Positions 21,754 through 35,300 of a stretch of DNA of 64,000 bases are shown here, piece by piece (the stretch's first letter is position 1; every line of letters starts with the position of its first letter). The DNA comes from Holacanthus passer (taxonomy: Eukaryota; Chordata; Actinopteri; Pomacanthidae). Made by a program: the position numbers and the translations under genes. The stretch is from NCBI GenBank assembly GCA_025331565.1, contig JAFREQ010000040.1, positions 7,007,001-7,071,000 on the forward strand. Reading direction: 5' to 3'. The notes beneath the pieces were generated by a model. The model ran no database searches, was not told the DNA's origin, and saw nothing but the letters and a program-made list of their open reading frames with translations.

Positions 21754-24700
21754 GAGGGGGCGAAGGTGTGGCTGTCTGACTGGCACTCAGACGGGGCTTC
21801 TCTGGTATTCCACACCACAGACGACTCAGACGGCTCGGGCCCCGGCGTCCATGACCCTGAGACCTGATGGGAGGATACTGAATGAGCACAGGCAGTGAAT
21901 GGAGCACGCAGACAAGGACATCACCAGTTTAAAGAACAAGCAAATATATTTATAGAAGGTCAAATAGAGTTCAAAGCGATGTGCTCGTACTGGTTGTAAA
22001 AAATCATAACACAGAGGCAGGTTATGGAGGACGTTCAGTCTGCAGCTCAATCAGTTTGCATTTGTCTCAATGGAGAGTGTCTCTGTCTACAGCAGCAGCA
22101 GAACCTGCCTCCATCTCTCTGTCTCAGCAGTTTCATCCAGCGAGCACAATCTCTTATGATTGATTGATATTAGATTGAACTGGCTGGCTGTTGTTTCAGC
22201 ACCATTGACTTCAGCGAGAGTTGCAGCCGAAGATTACAACACTGATTGCATTTCAATTTTTAATGGAAAGCGCCAGAATATCCGAAGTTCTTTGTGGCGA
22301 GTTCACGCAGAGTGTTTTGCGTCATTAGCGACCCTCAGAAAGACAAATTGGTTGTATTACCAGCTGCCTAATGTTCATTTATTATTTGTAATAATAAAGT
22401 GGCATGTATTTGTGCTCCCCTGTAATTGATTATGTTGTACAGCACACCGTTCGTGGAGGATGATGCTTTTTTACAACCTCATATGTCATTTGAGTCTTTG
22501 TGGCAATTATTAATGTGTCTGTGTGCCGAGGTGCCGCTGAATCAACCGGGTCTGCTTCTGTTGGATTCAGAGGAACACACTGTAAGATATGATCCCACTG
22601 TATGCGCCGTAATGACACACCACCTCCTGCCCAGTCGACTGTGGACCATTAGACCCAGATTCAGTGCACAGCTGATGGGGATTCCCATTGAATGGGATTG
22701 TGCATGGCAGGGATGATGATTAGGGAGGATGCATTAGGTGCAAACAGGTGAGGGGCTGCAGGAGCTGGCTGAAATGGATGAACTGATTCAACCAGACTGG
22801 ATCCATTCTTCAAGCATCTAGGAGTTGGAAGGAGAGTGACAAAGTGGGGGGGAATCAGAGGAAAATTGGTGGCATGCTGTCAGTGCTACAGATAAATATC
22901 ATTGTGTGCGAGTGGGTGAGAAGAGACAGTTAGAAGAAGTGTTATCTGAAAATAATGTTACCAAGAATATAGAGTCATTTTTAGATTTTTAATTTTGTGC
23001 TCCACCCACAGCATAAAAACGGCTCTGTTAAAAGCGCACGTGACAGAGTCGGCTGTTAGAAATTACAGGTGAAAGAGAATCAAGCAAGGCAGAGAAAAAT
23101 CTAATTCATTTCTACAGTAATGTATGAGATGAATAATTCACTATCAGAAACGGTACTGTTCCCACCAATACATCTTCAGCTCTCTCTCCGGCAGACTATA
23201 GCGAAGCAGCACATAATTGCTCAGGGCATGAAGTAGTACTTAAAGCCCAGAACGATGTAGATCAGAGTGCAGTGCACACTACAGTGACAGGCACCACCAG
23301 TAACTAGTCCATCATGCTAACCTCTTAGCTGGAGCAGATGAAAAAGTTCAGGGACCATAATGCTGCAATAGTGCTTGCACATCACTGCAGGCTATATCCC
23401 ACATGCACTGTATGGCAAAAAGTGCAGAGAAGAGCTTTTGAATCAAAGGCAGCAGAATTATAGTGCTAGTTAGAATTTAATGAAGGCGCATAAAGTGGAA
23501 ATCTCAGTGTTCGGGATCTCAATGAAGCGCGAGCTGGGTGGAAGCTGCAGCTGAAAGCACTAGAGGGAAGATTTTGATCCAGTTGGAACAAATCTTTAAA
23601 GTGATTTGAGCATTCGCAGCGCAATGTGGCGTCCTGGTTAGTTTTTAAACTGCGAGATAAATGAATGCGAACATAATCACCAGAGCTGTAAGACTGAGAG
23701 ATCAAACACCAACAAACGTGTGCAAATACTGAACTCCACAGGAGTCCTGAGGCCTCCATCCTTCCATTCTTATCTTCCTAAGCAGTATGTTGGAAGAGTA
23801 CTTCTCTGTAGCGAAAGTGAAAAGCCCAATATTATGGCCAGCTCACCCCCCTCCTCCAGTGGATTATTACTGTATGTAGCTATTCTCTCAAAGGTCAAGA
23901 GAAGCGATTTGTCTCTCCACCGCTCTATACTGTCTCTCACTCCAAATCCCAGTGGTGTCTGGGCGGAGATGATAGAGCAGTCTGCTTCTTTCCATCCCAA
24001 ACTCCCTGACCCCCTCCCTCCACTTCTCCCTCAATCAGTCATTCCCTCACTCAGTCACTCGATCAATAATTTAGTCCCCGCCCCCTGTATTTAGAAGAGG
24101 GCGCAATTGCTGCTTAAAGCATTGTGTGGCATTGTTTCATAAAGTTTCAGTCGCTGCATTTCTCAGGATAATTCAGTCCTGGCTACACTCATGCATGTTT
24201 TATAAAACTGCTTAGCCTTGTGATGGAGAAGAGGAAAAAAAAGTTGAGCAAATATTTGAACCTGTTTTTTTTGCAAGTCTAATAAGAGTCTCTCCTCCGT
24301 TGAGAAACCTTTGCATAACAATATTTATGCATTATTTTTTCACTTTATCAAAAGCAGGTCTTCTTTTCGACTTATTCGTTTATTTCTTTTGCTCCCAGTT
24401 CACCACATCTTACCTTTCTCTCGTGCAGATTTGATTCAGCATTTCCAGACTTCCCAAAATCCCTGTTGCTTATTCTCTCTGCTTCGCTCGCAGATGGCTG
24501 CTGAGGAGGCTCAAGAGACTGTGGGCTAGCATGAACCTATTGGCTGGATACTCAGCTATAATACCTATAATATAGATTTCAAAACCCATCAGACCCCCTA
24601 TTGTTTTGCTTGCTCTGTTCTCTCTTCGCCCCGAGTTTAAGAGTCGTTTACTCTCAGAGGACGTGCACGAACTTTCACACATGCATTTGTTTTGAGGTTG

Positions 24701-26113
24701 AAATCAAATGATTAAATGTTATATCATAGTTGTTATAACTAGGAAGCGTTTAAAAAATATTTAACTCTCACTTCTGCAGACTGTAATTGCCTGAATGTGA
24801 TAACCCCAGGTTAAGGCTGAGGCTTTTGTGGAGGGCCGACCCATATTTTTCACATTTATGTGTCCATGAATAAATGGAATATAAATCAAACCTGTTCCAT
24901 GTGAGTAACTCATTAAAAAAGCAGTCAGAGGTTAAATGGAGTGGTGGAGGGCAGAGTTTAATTAGACCATCTTTTCTTGCTCTGTAAAGCAGGCCATTCA
25001 CCTTAACTTTAAGAGACCTTTTTGGGATCTTACTAAGGAAAGCGAGTTAATGAACCATTAAAATATTCAGCCACTGAAAGAGCGGCTCTTGTGTGTGAGG
25101 CTGAATGAGAACACAAAGCCAATTTAGGAACAAAACATAGAAAAGAAAACCAAAACTAAAAATCTCCCACATCTCATTTTGCCAATAAAGATATTCTGCA
25201 AAAACCCAGATTGTATGTTAAAAATACAAAAGTGTCGATTTCACCTAGCAGTGAGGTATTTGGCAACAGGGCAGCGTGTGAGGACAGATATAAGCTGGGT
25301 GGCATAAATGCCTATTTTACTCTGCTGAACAACACCCAGTGAAAATGCAATTAACTTCTAAGAATAGACATTCAGAACAAAGACACTTCACAGCAAAATC
25401 ACATTTAAAGTCAAAGAACTAAGCTTAATTGTGTTAGCAGACTTTGAAGGTAGGTGAAATTCAATTTCAAACTCTAAAAGACCATAGCTGCATCGAATTA
25501 AGCTTACATACTTTGTTCGGGGTTTTTTTTCCACGCGAAAATTACACCAAAGTAATGAAATATTATGCTATAGCCATAGGGGAGGCTTTTCAAGGAGAGA
25601 TGAAAATATTTATTCAGAATAAGGGCACTCTATGATATGATGACATTGCATCAAGATAATACTGCTGAGAAAGCCTTCTTTAAGAGCTTATGACGATAGG
25701 TTAGATCTCCAACTGGAAATGATGAAACAACAGTGAAATTCTGGTAATGTGTGGCTAAAGTTGTCTGAGGGATTTTCCTATTAAACAAATACCCATGTCT
25801 AACTTTCCTAAATCCCTTTCATTACCTGTGCTTTCTAAAGTTGTCATTACTTGAATTCTTGGAAATTTATATATATTTTTACCTCTTCACTTTCTTTGTT
25901 TTGAATACTTTTCTTTTCTCCACTTTTGAAATGCACCACTCAAGAAAGCTCCGGAGTCTTGGAGCCCCCAGGAGCCAAAGGACTACATGTTCTATTCAGA
26001 GTCACTTTTTTTCAAAGTTTGAAAAGAAGTCTGCCTGCCGTCAGTTTGGATTCATAAACCAAAGTGTGAAAGATGTGACGGAGATAGCGGGATGCAGGGT
26101 GAGAGATGGAGGG

Positions 26114-26115
<2 letters not shown>

Positions 26116-26151
<36 letters not shown>
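26116..26151. repeat. (GA)n microsatellite
   Basis: About 18 GA units followed by A4. Confidence 0.97.
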
Positions 26152-26155
<4 letters not shown>

Positions 26156-27054
26156 ACAGCAGACGGGAATATTTCTCAGCTTGCTGAGGCAAAACTGCCG
26201 TCAGTGTCTGTGTATGAATTTAGCAACAGTGGATGTGCTTGAGCATCGTCCACGGCTGCTTGTCAGAGTCAAAACTGGTTTTCAGTCCCAATGAGGTGTG
26301 CATATAATATATACTATATTTTGGCAACATCTATCAATCTTTTTTTGCAAGCTCAGATATTTTCTTTGCACTGTGGAGAGTCACTGGCTTCCTGGGTAGA
26401 GTCAAGTGAGTGATGCTTTTGATTGTGTATCCATGTGGGTGCTGTGAAATAGAAAGAGCCACATGTCACATCAGAAAGCCGTTCCCTTCATGTCCTGCTG
26501 CTGTGGACTGAGCAGAGATAAAACTGCTGCAGACACTATTTTCTTATGTAACAAACATTAGGCTGAACTATGATTTTTGACAGGACTGCAAATGTGAAAA
26601 GACATTTGTGCAAAGACTTTATGCACAAACTCATTCTACCGAGGCAGGGGACTTATCTGGCTCTGGTTGTTGCAGAAGTTTTGTTTTGGTCCTTGCTGTA
26701 GCTCATGACTTTCTCCTGAAGTGGTCTGATCGTTCCCATTACAGATTCAGCAAATGTTTTTGTTCAGTCAGCTTCCTCATTTGCCATGCAAGCTGAGCTG
26801 TCAGGGGGCCGCAATCTTTCCCTCAGTCCTTATCGTGCTTCCTCTCATCCATCCCTTCTCCTTCGCCTCACTTTTCCCTAAGTGGCCACCCACCCCTGCC
26901 ATGACTTTGTTCACCAAATTAACCGGGGAACCTACTGTGATTGGACCAGCCAGTGGAAAGCCAACTTTAACCTCTCTTATTAATTGGATATCTTGGCCTC
27001 TCCTATCAGAGTGAAGAGGCTACGGAGGAGTGGGATAGTTTTGTTTGCGTGGAT

Positions 27055-27056
<2 letters not shown>

Positions 27057-27099
<43 letters not shown>
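27057..27099. repeat. (CA)n microsatellite
   Basis: About 21 CA units, the longest dinucleotide tract in the window. Confidence 0.97.
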
Positions 27100-27103
<4 letters not shown>

Positions 27104-28128
27104 ATCAGTAGCTAACAATTTCATCAGTGAAGAGGCTTTTTACTCGGTATCTTATGTCTTTATAATTGCGAAGAGGAACAGGATAACTGAGTAATTCTCT
27201 CTTGATTAGCATGCATGGTAAAAGTTGAAAGATCTAAGAAGATGAAAATCTTAAGAAACTGTGAAGTGGTCCATGTCCTGTTGAAAGTGAAAGATAAATT
27301 AAATTTGTATAACTTAGTTGCTGCAAAAAGAAGAAGTTTTTTTTGTCTTCACTAAACAGATCTTTAAATGGCTCATCATTGACATCACATCTGAAGGATG
27401 TTGAGAAAGATTTGTATCTTCCGGGGTATTTCATGCTGAAAGCACCAGAGGGATTACATGTCACGCAGTGCTGCATTCAAAATATCATCTAATTTGTGCA
27501 ACAAATATTTGTGTCCTTTTGGAAAAAAAGAAAAGAACAAAAGAGGTATTTGATCTTTTTATGTTTACAATATTGAGTTAGTCCTGCGAGGCTTTGTGGC
27601 TGAGGTCCTGGGCGCCATGTGGTTGAGCGGGACATTGAAAGGCACCATTCACAGACCCCACTGAACTCAGGCCAACACGAATTGTGCCTGCTTGTTTCAT
27701 CCAAACATCTGTGGTGTCCAAAGAACATCCTGGAAGAGACTGGTCTGCAGAGAAACAAACCAATCAGAGCCCCCAGTGCCTTCCTCTGCCCCACTTCTCC
27801 CTCCCTGTCTCTGCGAGACACAAGCCTTTCATTCATATTTCCTCTGCACACTCAGTTCTGCCTTTGTGACTTGTACTGTGTCTCTGTTGGGGCTCTGTTC
27901 CCTCATTCAAAGGAAACAATTATTGCTGCATCCCACCCTCCAAACAAACACTCTGACAAAAACTGTGTGAGATCAAATTGTGTTTGTATGGACTCTTACT
28001 GTGCTGCTCTGAGCTTCATATAATGGCTTTGTCAAAGTTTGACCTGCCCTGAGTTACTTATCATTAACATGAATGTGTGACAATCAAAGGACGTGATTAC
28101 AATAAAGAAAAACAACTCAAAAGTTGTT

Positions 28129-28147
28129 AAAAAAAAAAAAAAAAAAA
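28129..28147 (+). repeat. A19 homopolymer
   Basis: Nineteen A residues about 30 bp after an AATAAA at 28101. This could be the 3' end of an old retroposed sequence, but no recognisable body lies upstream. Confidence 0.8.
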
Positions 28148-30354
28148 TAGCAGCGCTGATTCCAGCAGAGCAATTTTCTCATCATGCGGCAGCTGTAACC
28201 TTGGAACTACAAGTATTATTAAGTCTTAAATGCCACAGTCTGAGAGTTTGTCTTTGTCCAGATGGGGGAGCTATCAGGCTGCCCAGCGTCACCGTACTGC
28301 CTCTCCACCTCCACACCTCTGCATCTCGGTCCTGGGAGACTACTGCAGAGCTACATCAGAAATCTTGCAAATATGGTAAACAGAGTTGCAAAAACTATAA
28401 AAGTGCTGACTCTCAGACTTCAGGACAATGTTTAATCCCAATGGGGAACAATTGTTGAGATGCGGTTCCTGTAGCTGTGCCCATTTCTGTACTGTGTATC
28501 CATCGATATGTCTTCAATCCAGCTGTCTGTACAGTAACTACAAAAATAAGATGCACTCAACTGTTCTCTCTCTATATACAGTATTTAGAGGTGCTTATAT
28601 AGAACTGCTATATAGAGAACTTAATGTATGTAACTAAAGTTAAGATAGATGTTCTCTGAAAAATGCAGCTTTTACAGAAATATACCAAATGTCTTTGTCC
28701 CAGATTGTGTTTGGACTGGTGCATGGTTGTGTTTCCTGTTTGTGTGAATATTGTTTCAGTAGTGTTCCTGTGCATGTACGATGTTTGTGCATCTGTTTCG
28801 GGGCTTATGTGTGTGCAAATGTTCATGTGCAGGTTTGTGGCAGATGCCTCTCAGTGTGCGAAACGCTGTGAATTGAATCTCTCCAGTGAGAGCAACAAGG
28901 GAGAGAGACCACTGGAGAGCAACAGACACAGTTTCTGGCCCAGAAAAGGTTCAAATATTTCCTCTCTGTCTGCAGGAGGAAAGGAACCCATGGCAGAGAA
29001 AACAACAACAAATGATCAACTGCACCTCCTTTTTTTTTTCTCACTTTCCATCTATAGTAGTCTCACATTGTCAGACCTTATTCCCATACTAGATTTGCAC
29101 TGTTCCATCGCTGCAGAAAACATCTCCAGAGATGCTTCATTAGAGAAAAAGATATCTTCCACTGTAAGTTTCTTCTTCTACGTAGATCACATGGAACCCA
29201 ACCAACCCAGCCCCGGTTAAACAGAGAGGTTTGTTACAGCGAATAAACCCGCTGACATTTATATGCAGCATCTGTGTGGATGTTCTGTGCAGCTCCACAG
29301 CCATAAAAAACATTTTTAATAAATGGGTATAACAAGCTAAACAGAAAAACAATTATGTTTTTGTGAAGTAGCAGTGGCAGAACATAAAAGATGTTGTTTG
29401 GGAAATTTAATTTGCTGGCCTTAGATTAGTCAGTTGTTACAATGAATTGAATTAGACAGGCTGTAACTTTCAGAAATACGACATAGAGGGAATTTTTATT
29501 AAAATCAAATTCAAGCCACTTGGTGTTCAGTCACAAGCCTGGGATGGAGACAGCACACATACGCCCCAGACAAAAGGAGCTCAGAACCTCATGATTTAGC
29601 TGAGCATTTTATATTCCAAGAAGTATTTTATAATAGACAGCTGGTAAAATGGAAGATAAAAATCTGCTTTTCACTGAGAGGGCACAGAGCTAAATTCAAA
29701 ATGCGCTGTATATTGTATGAAGTAAGAGAGCAAAATGCACATCCATCCACATCCGACCCTCAGAGGCATTAACATAAGGCTTGATGTGGGAGAGCGTGGA
29801 CTGAAGTGGGCATGATTATTTAAAATGAAAACTTTTTCACCCTGAAACTTGCTGCTATTAACTCTGGCAGTGTGTAGTGTTACATTATTGAACTGAAGAC
29901 TGTTCTGGGGACTAAAGTGGGCTGGAGGGGATGGAGAGATTATGCCGGTTTCAGATCTCAACTGGAGTCCCTGCCAGGTCTCTGCATCCGTTATGTTCAT
30001 ATTAAACTGAATGTGCGAAAAACCTGAAGTGACATATGACATGTTTTTCTCCTTTGGCTTCACACCATCTTTGTAATCTGCCACTGGTGGGGAAAGGGGC
30101 AGGTCTTCTTGAGGTGGTTGAGTGCATTTTTTTTTGGAGCAAAGGTGTTGCAACATTAACGAATGATAAAGGCTGCAACATCCAATATTTCCTTACAGAG
30201 AGGGTATAAATGTCTGAACTATATAATCACGCTTCCGGCACTGTGGCTTTCTTATATCCTCAACTTCAGTAGAATTAGTGATACTGCTTTGTTTTCTCTT
30301 TTACCCTTAAGACTGTTAAATGACATCAGATGTTAAAGTCTTGCACTTCTTTTC

Positions 30355-30359
<5 letters not shown>

Positions 30360-30385
<26 letters not shown>
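30360..30385. repeat. (CA)13 microsatellite
   Basis: Uninterrupted CA dinucleotide in a low-complexity context. Confidence 0.97.
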
Positions 30386-33300
30386 TATGAGTGGAGTGGA
30401 CTCGAGCATTCATCTCCTATGAGCAGCCGTCCCCCCGGAGGTTCTGGACTAATTGTGTAGAGTTCCTGGCTGAGGCAGTAGAGCCCTACTCTGACGAAGT
30501 GGGAGGCGCACGTACACTTCATCTTCCTGCACTGACAGTTCCGTGCTTCTCCACAAGTCAGCATCTTTGAGGTGGAGTGTGGTAAACAGGGAAGGTAGGG
30601 AAAGAGGATGGGCTTAGCATAAAACTTGGGAGTTCAGCGTGTCCTTGAAACTTTATTGACTGACAGTGCGGCGTCAGGGTGTTGTGCAGCGACTGAAGAC
30701 AGCTGCTTTCACGTCTTATTGTCATCACGCTGATATGATGGGTGGGCCACATCTAGAGCTTTCCTCCTTTTGAATGTAATATATTGATTGGTTGGTACAA
30801 TGAAGCGCTGCTGTGCAAGATGTTTACAACAAAGTGCTGATTAGAGCTCATCCAACTCACCCACAGGGCTAATTTAGTCTGTAGAGTGTTTGTCAGGCAC
30901 CCACTCTCATTCAGAGTAAGTAAATGTTTATATAAGTGTCAATCACTAATGAGTTCGCTCGCACCGACTAACAGTTACAAATGTAATTGTTTGACTATAA
31001 TACTGCGGCTGGATGTGAAATGTGCCTCTGACTGAGGGGATTCAATAAAACGTCGAGCCTTTTTATTAGATGGCTGCGCATCCTTTACACCAAGCAAAGC
31101 TCACTATCTTCTCCTCTGAAGTGCAAATGAGTCTATAATTAGATTCCACACGTGAGATGCAGAAAAGTCTTTTATTGAACAGTCCACAGAGGCTGCAATG
31201 AATGGCCACAAATCCTGCAAATAAGGTGACATATCTGCATAACATATAAACTATATTAGATTGTTGGATAAAAGGGGAAAATGAAAAGCTGTTATGCCTT
31301 AACTGAGGCATCACTTTACATGCAGAAGAGGCTTTCACCTTTGTAATTGTGTGCAATGCAGTAATTGTAGGTAACCTATTCATTTTATTAGCATGCATGA
31401 TGTTAAACCATCACTGAATGGCGATAAACTGGTTTGCAATTGATCTTTAACGACTACACTTTGTTTTAATTAGTGCCCCTGCGCACGGGAATGTAAAGCA
31501 TTTGGAACAACAATTAGAATAATGAATTTACCAGATATTGGCTATAATGAAGGCGTAAACTCTGGCAAACCACAGAAAAGCCACAGACACACACAATAGC
31601 CTCCCTCTCTCTTTCATTTTCCCCCACACTTACATACTAAATGCAGCATGACAAACTCCTGCAAGAGACTTGGCATGCTGGGTGCGTAATCCTCCTGTAA
31701 TGTATTCTTTTTCTGTCTCCCCCCTGCTTCCCTCCTGCAGCCGCTCAAAGTGCCACGCAGTGGAGATATGGCAAGCCCATCGAAAATGTCTGATGTAGAC
31801 TATTGTGGGCACCATAGGACCCCTCCTGCAACATGCCCTGCGCCAGCACACCCTTATGTACTTTTCATAAGTTGCCAGTGCTGCACTGCAGTTTGGTCCT
31901 TGTCCAGATAACACCATTGTGTCTAATTGGTCCTCACTGCTGGAGCCTGGCATCAACTAGGATTCTTAAAAGCCCCTGTTAGCAGCATGATGGTGGAGAA
32001 TAGATCAAACATTTATGACAAAAAAAAGTACCCACTGCTTAGCGCATGTTTTCACTCTGTGATGCCCAGATAATGTGACACTCCTCTCAGACCTGATCTC
32101 TAAAAGTGTCAATGCCAGTCTAAATTTGTACTCTCAGGGGGAGCAAATTTGTGTGTCTTTCTAATCTCTTTTTTTTTTCTGCGAAAGGGTCCAAATGTTG
32201 GGGACATTCCTAAATTAGCACTCGGAGTGCTGGAGTGTACTGCAGCACCCAAGTGAACCATTTGTAAAATTTAAAGTAGCTGCTGGCAATTCTGTTCAGT
32301 CAGAGTTCAGAGCACAAAAGCGGAGCTGTCGAATGTTTACTGGTGTAACAACATGGACCCAAACTAACAAACTGGACAAAATGATCTGTGGTTCAAGGAT
32401 ACAAATAACAGAATTTGCTGCAGGCTTTTAATTGACATTCGGGATGTGAGACATGATGGCGAGAACTTTTAATAGGCACCTTTACTCAACAGATTTTGCA
32501 TGGAGTATCACTTCACTGAGGCTTGTTTGTCTCTAATGGCACTTGAGAGCACCGTCTTTCTCTGCGAGCAGCTCCGACTGATCTCTGAGATGCACTCAAA
32601 AAGACTGAGCATGACGTGTGGCTCATATCGGGAGCTGAAGGACATCAAGGAAAGCAGGCTTACTTACTTAATCTTGATGGTTCATTAAATACTGATAAGG
32701 GCCGTTTAGCGAGAGGATTATTGTTTCAGGCTATTCAGTATTTTCCTGAGTAAACAGAAACGCTATTGAGATATTACTGAGCAGAAGAAGATGCAGCGAC
32801 ATGCATTATGCAGGTGTGACATTTTACCATTCCCCACCTTACTTTAAAAAAAAAAATGTTGTGTGATGTATGTGTGTGAATTCAGGCTACACACACACAA
32901 AAGGGCACCAGCTGCATGCGATGGGACACTGGTGCACAGTATCCCATGATGCATTTATGATGAAACAGTTCCAAATCCCTTTCTATCATGTGGCTCTGCC
33001 AGTATGGCACTGTATCGTGTTTTCTCCATTTTAAGGGCTCCCATTAGTGCGTCGCATTTTCTCAACTGGAAGGGCACCCGCAAAGGCACTTTATCACATT
33101 TTCTTGCACACTGGGCCACCGCAGAGGGCACTTTATCATGTTTTATCTACCACGGGGACGTCCAAAAGGGCGATTTTGCAGTTTCTTTTCAAACATTCCC
33201 CCTCGAGTCCACCAGTGTGTGTGTGTCTAAGCAGGTGTTAATTGTGTGCTCTGGTAACAAACATTTGGAGATTTAAAAATGCACTGTGCAGTTTAGTATG

Positions 33301-33590
33301 CTGTGATAATGCAGGGTGTCATGTTCTGACCAGAAAACCCTCTCTCCCTGCCCTTGAGCTACAAACAAAGGTCAACCTATTCTAAACACCGACAATACAA
33401 CACACCTATGAAATATCGACTCCCACTTGTTGACCCCATTAAACGTCTGATAACTTTATCACCACCGAGCAAGAGCTGCATGACCTGAATGTTCTTCCAA
33501 CCAGGAAGCCCAGAGGCACAGACAATATAACATCATTATAAATGCAGGAGAACACAAAACCACCTGACAGGTTTACAAGTTGCTGCGAGT

Positions 33591-33614
33591 TGTGTGTGTG
33601 TGCGTGTGTGTGTG
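33591..33614. repeat. (TG)n microsatellite, one interruption
   Basis: TG units interrupted by a single TGCG. Confidence 0.95.
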
Positions 33615-34629
33615 AAAATCAGGGTGGTTGGGTTTATAAAGGGTATACAGCAGGTTGTTTCTCGTGCTTACAGCTTGTCCCTGTATGTCTCTGCTTATGT
33701 CTTTAGGCTGACCCATGCACCTCTCGGCGATACAGCACGAGAAAATGAAAAACTAACCTTAGCCGATTTATAAAAATGACTCCAGGCACAACGTAGACCT
33801 GAATAGAGGCCTATGGAAAACCTCACTTTTATTCACCTTCCTCACCAACTGAGCAGCCACACCTCCCTTTTTAATGCATTGTCCTTGGATAATTATAGCC
33901 AGAAGCATAGGGTTAATTGAATTGAAATAGGCTATTCAGTAGAGTTCAGCTGAAGAGCCGAGCTATAAGGTGAGGGAACAATACCTATCAGAAGAGACTG
34001 GATTCTTCAATGCAAGGCCTCTCACACAGATTTTCAATTTCCACTTTATTCATTTGCTTTAGACTTCTGGCAACAAAGGATATAAATTTACAAAGTTATG
34101 GGTTCACTGTAACTTTTACAATATGTTGACTTTACACCAAGAGGCTACATATTTTATGGCTCTTTGGAGATCTTCTAAGTACTCAGAATAAGGTTGCAGT
34201 TTGCAACAGCATTCATAAATCTGAAGAGCCCCTTTTTTGTGGATATCATAAGGTACAAGGCCAAATCACACACTGAGCACTGAAGGCTATATTGAGTCAA
34301 AAGAGGAATTATTGGTTCGTATGAAAAGATGCTCATATGCTTTATTGTTAAGGACCGGTATATAAATGTCTGGATATTATTCCCTGCATATAACATTTAA
34401 TCAAAGGTAGTAACTAATGATCAGCTATTAATGTCAAGCTTCTATAACTATTAGCCAAGATAATAAAAAGCATGTTGTAATAAATTAAGCCTGTTGGGCT
34501 TGATAACAAAATAAATCAATATTATTAAAAACGTCAACAGCTAGTCATGTTGAGAACATGTACATTATATGTACATATAATGGCTTTCTAATGTGGAAAG
34601 TATTCTGGTATTGCAAAAAATAAGAGCAG

Positions 34630-34734
34630 ACATGTTCATTATTTGAGGAAACTTTATTTACAAAGACAATTAAGAGACTCCCATTCTTCTGCGTGGAAAG
34701 AACTCCGATGGATAAATATGTTCCAGCTGAAGAC
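34630..34734 (-). other. cox7c: COX7C exon 3, 3' UTR only
   Basis: A good acceptor (CTTGTTCTTCCTGCAG) ends at 34735 on the minus strand. The sequence after it has no role in coding and reaches a poly(A) signal AATAAA at 34658-34653. Cleavage is expected at about 34630-34640. The 5' edge is secure if this acceptor is used; the 3' edge is estimated. Confidence 0.75.
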
Positions 34735-35152
34735 CTGCAGGAAGAACAAGGAAATGGGACAAAAAGTGATGAGATGACTTTCATACATCTGATGACAGAA
34801 AAGCAATTTCTGAGTAAACACCAGCAAAGATAAATGTGACAACAACTCTGACCTGCTCCAACCTGATACACATCAATATCTGCAATAAACTGTCACATTA
34901 ACTTGACTAAAGTGTAAGATTATCTAAACAACACACTGTCAATTTAAACCCATGACATGACATTTGTTTGTCACTCGTAGGCAAACATGTAATTTATTTA
35001 AGATAAGTCACTGAGCAAAAGGCTAAAGAGGCTCAGCGAAGGACTATTATTGTCTGAGGGCACTATTCAAATCAGGATTGAAGCAAATGCCACATCATCC
35101 TGACATTTTAATGCAAGAAGATATGCTAGATAAACACTGCAGTCATAATTAC
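34735..35152 (-). other. cox7c: COX7C intron 2
   Basis: A short intron of 418 bp in the 3' UTR, GT-AG. In human a C/D-box snoRNA (SNORD138, also listed as MIR3607) is, to my knowledge, hosted near this end of COX7C. I could not find a convincing C-box and D-box pair on the sense strand here. Confidence 0.75.
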
Positions 35153-35183
35153 CTTGAAGGAAGAGTAATAGCACTGGGCCATT

Positions 35184-35300
35184 TTACTTCTTCAGGATCT
35201 GGTGTCTGACGACGATGAAGGGGAAGGTAAAGCCACTGCTCAAGAACACGGCCATCATGGCGAACAGGCGCCACTTGTTTTCCACAGAAAATGGCAGGTT
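35184..35300 (-). CDS. cox7c: COX7C coding exon 2 (residues 26-63 and stop)
   Basis: It begins right after TTTTTACAG and encodes NLPFSVENKW, the membrane helix and the C-terminus, ending in TAA at 35184-35186. The exon continues as 3' UTR to 35153, where the donor GTAATTATG starts (35152). A stop so close to the last junction (about 30 nt) is compatible with normal mRNA stability. Confidence 0.97.
   Translation of the reverse strand, partial: NLPFSVENKWRLFAMMAVFLSSGFTFPFIVVRHQILKK

Larger units (their letters stand above)
17371..34629. other. Intergenic between RASA1 and the COX7C 3' end, distal part
   Basis: No coding exon is supported over 17 kb. Contents seen: two CTCF-type motifs near 20.3 and 20.8 kb, GT/CA/GA microsatellites, an A19 tract at 28129-28147 and an imperfect hairpin at 28563-28620. 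The longest open frames (for example 28663-29220 plus and 29671-30156 minus) show no recognisable domain. Stretches such as 31430-31570 carry many TAAT/ATTA words and could be noncoding regulatory sequence, which needs a conservation test. Confidence 0.55.

Noticed and set aside
28663..29220. 185-codon plus-strand open frame, the longest in the window
   Set aside because: Its Cys/Val-rich start comes from TGT/GTG-rich simple sequence and the rest shows no domain, splice signals or family pattern.
29671..30156. 161-codon minus-strand open frame
   Set aside because: No recognisable motif; length is within what chance allows over 64 kb.
34735..35152. C/D snoRNA in COX7C intron 2, as in human
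   Set aside because: The sense strand has only a weak ATGATGT and separated CTGA words without a terminal stem. The better GTGATGA...CTGA arrangement (34766-34815) is on the antisense strand.
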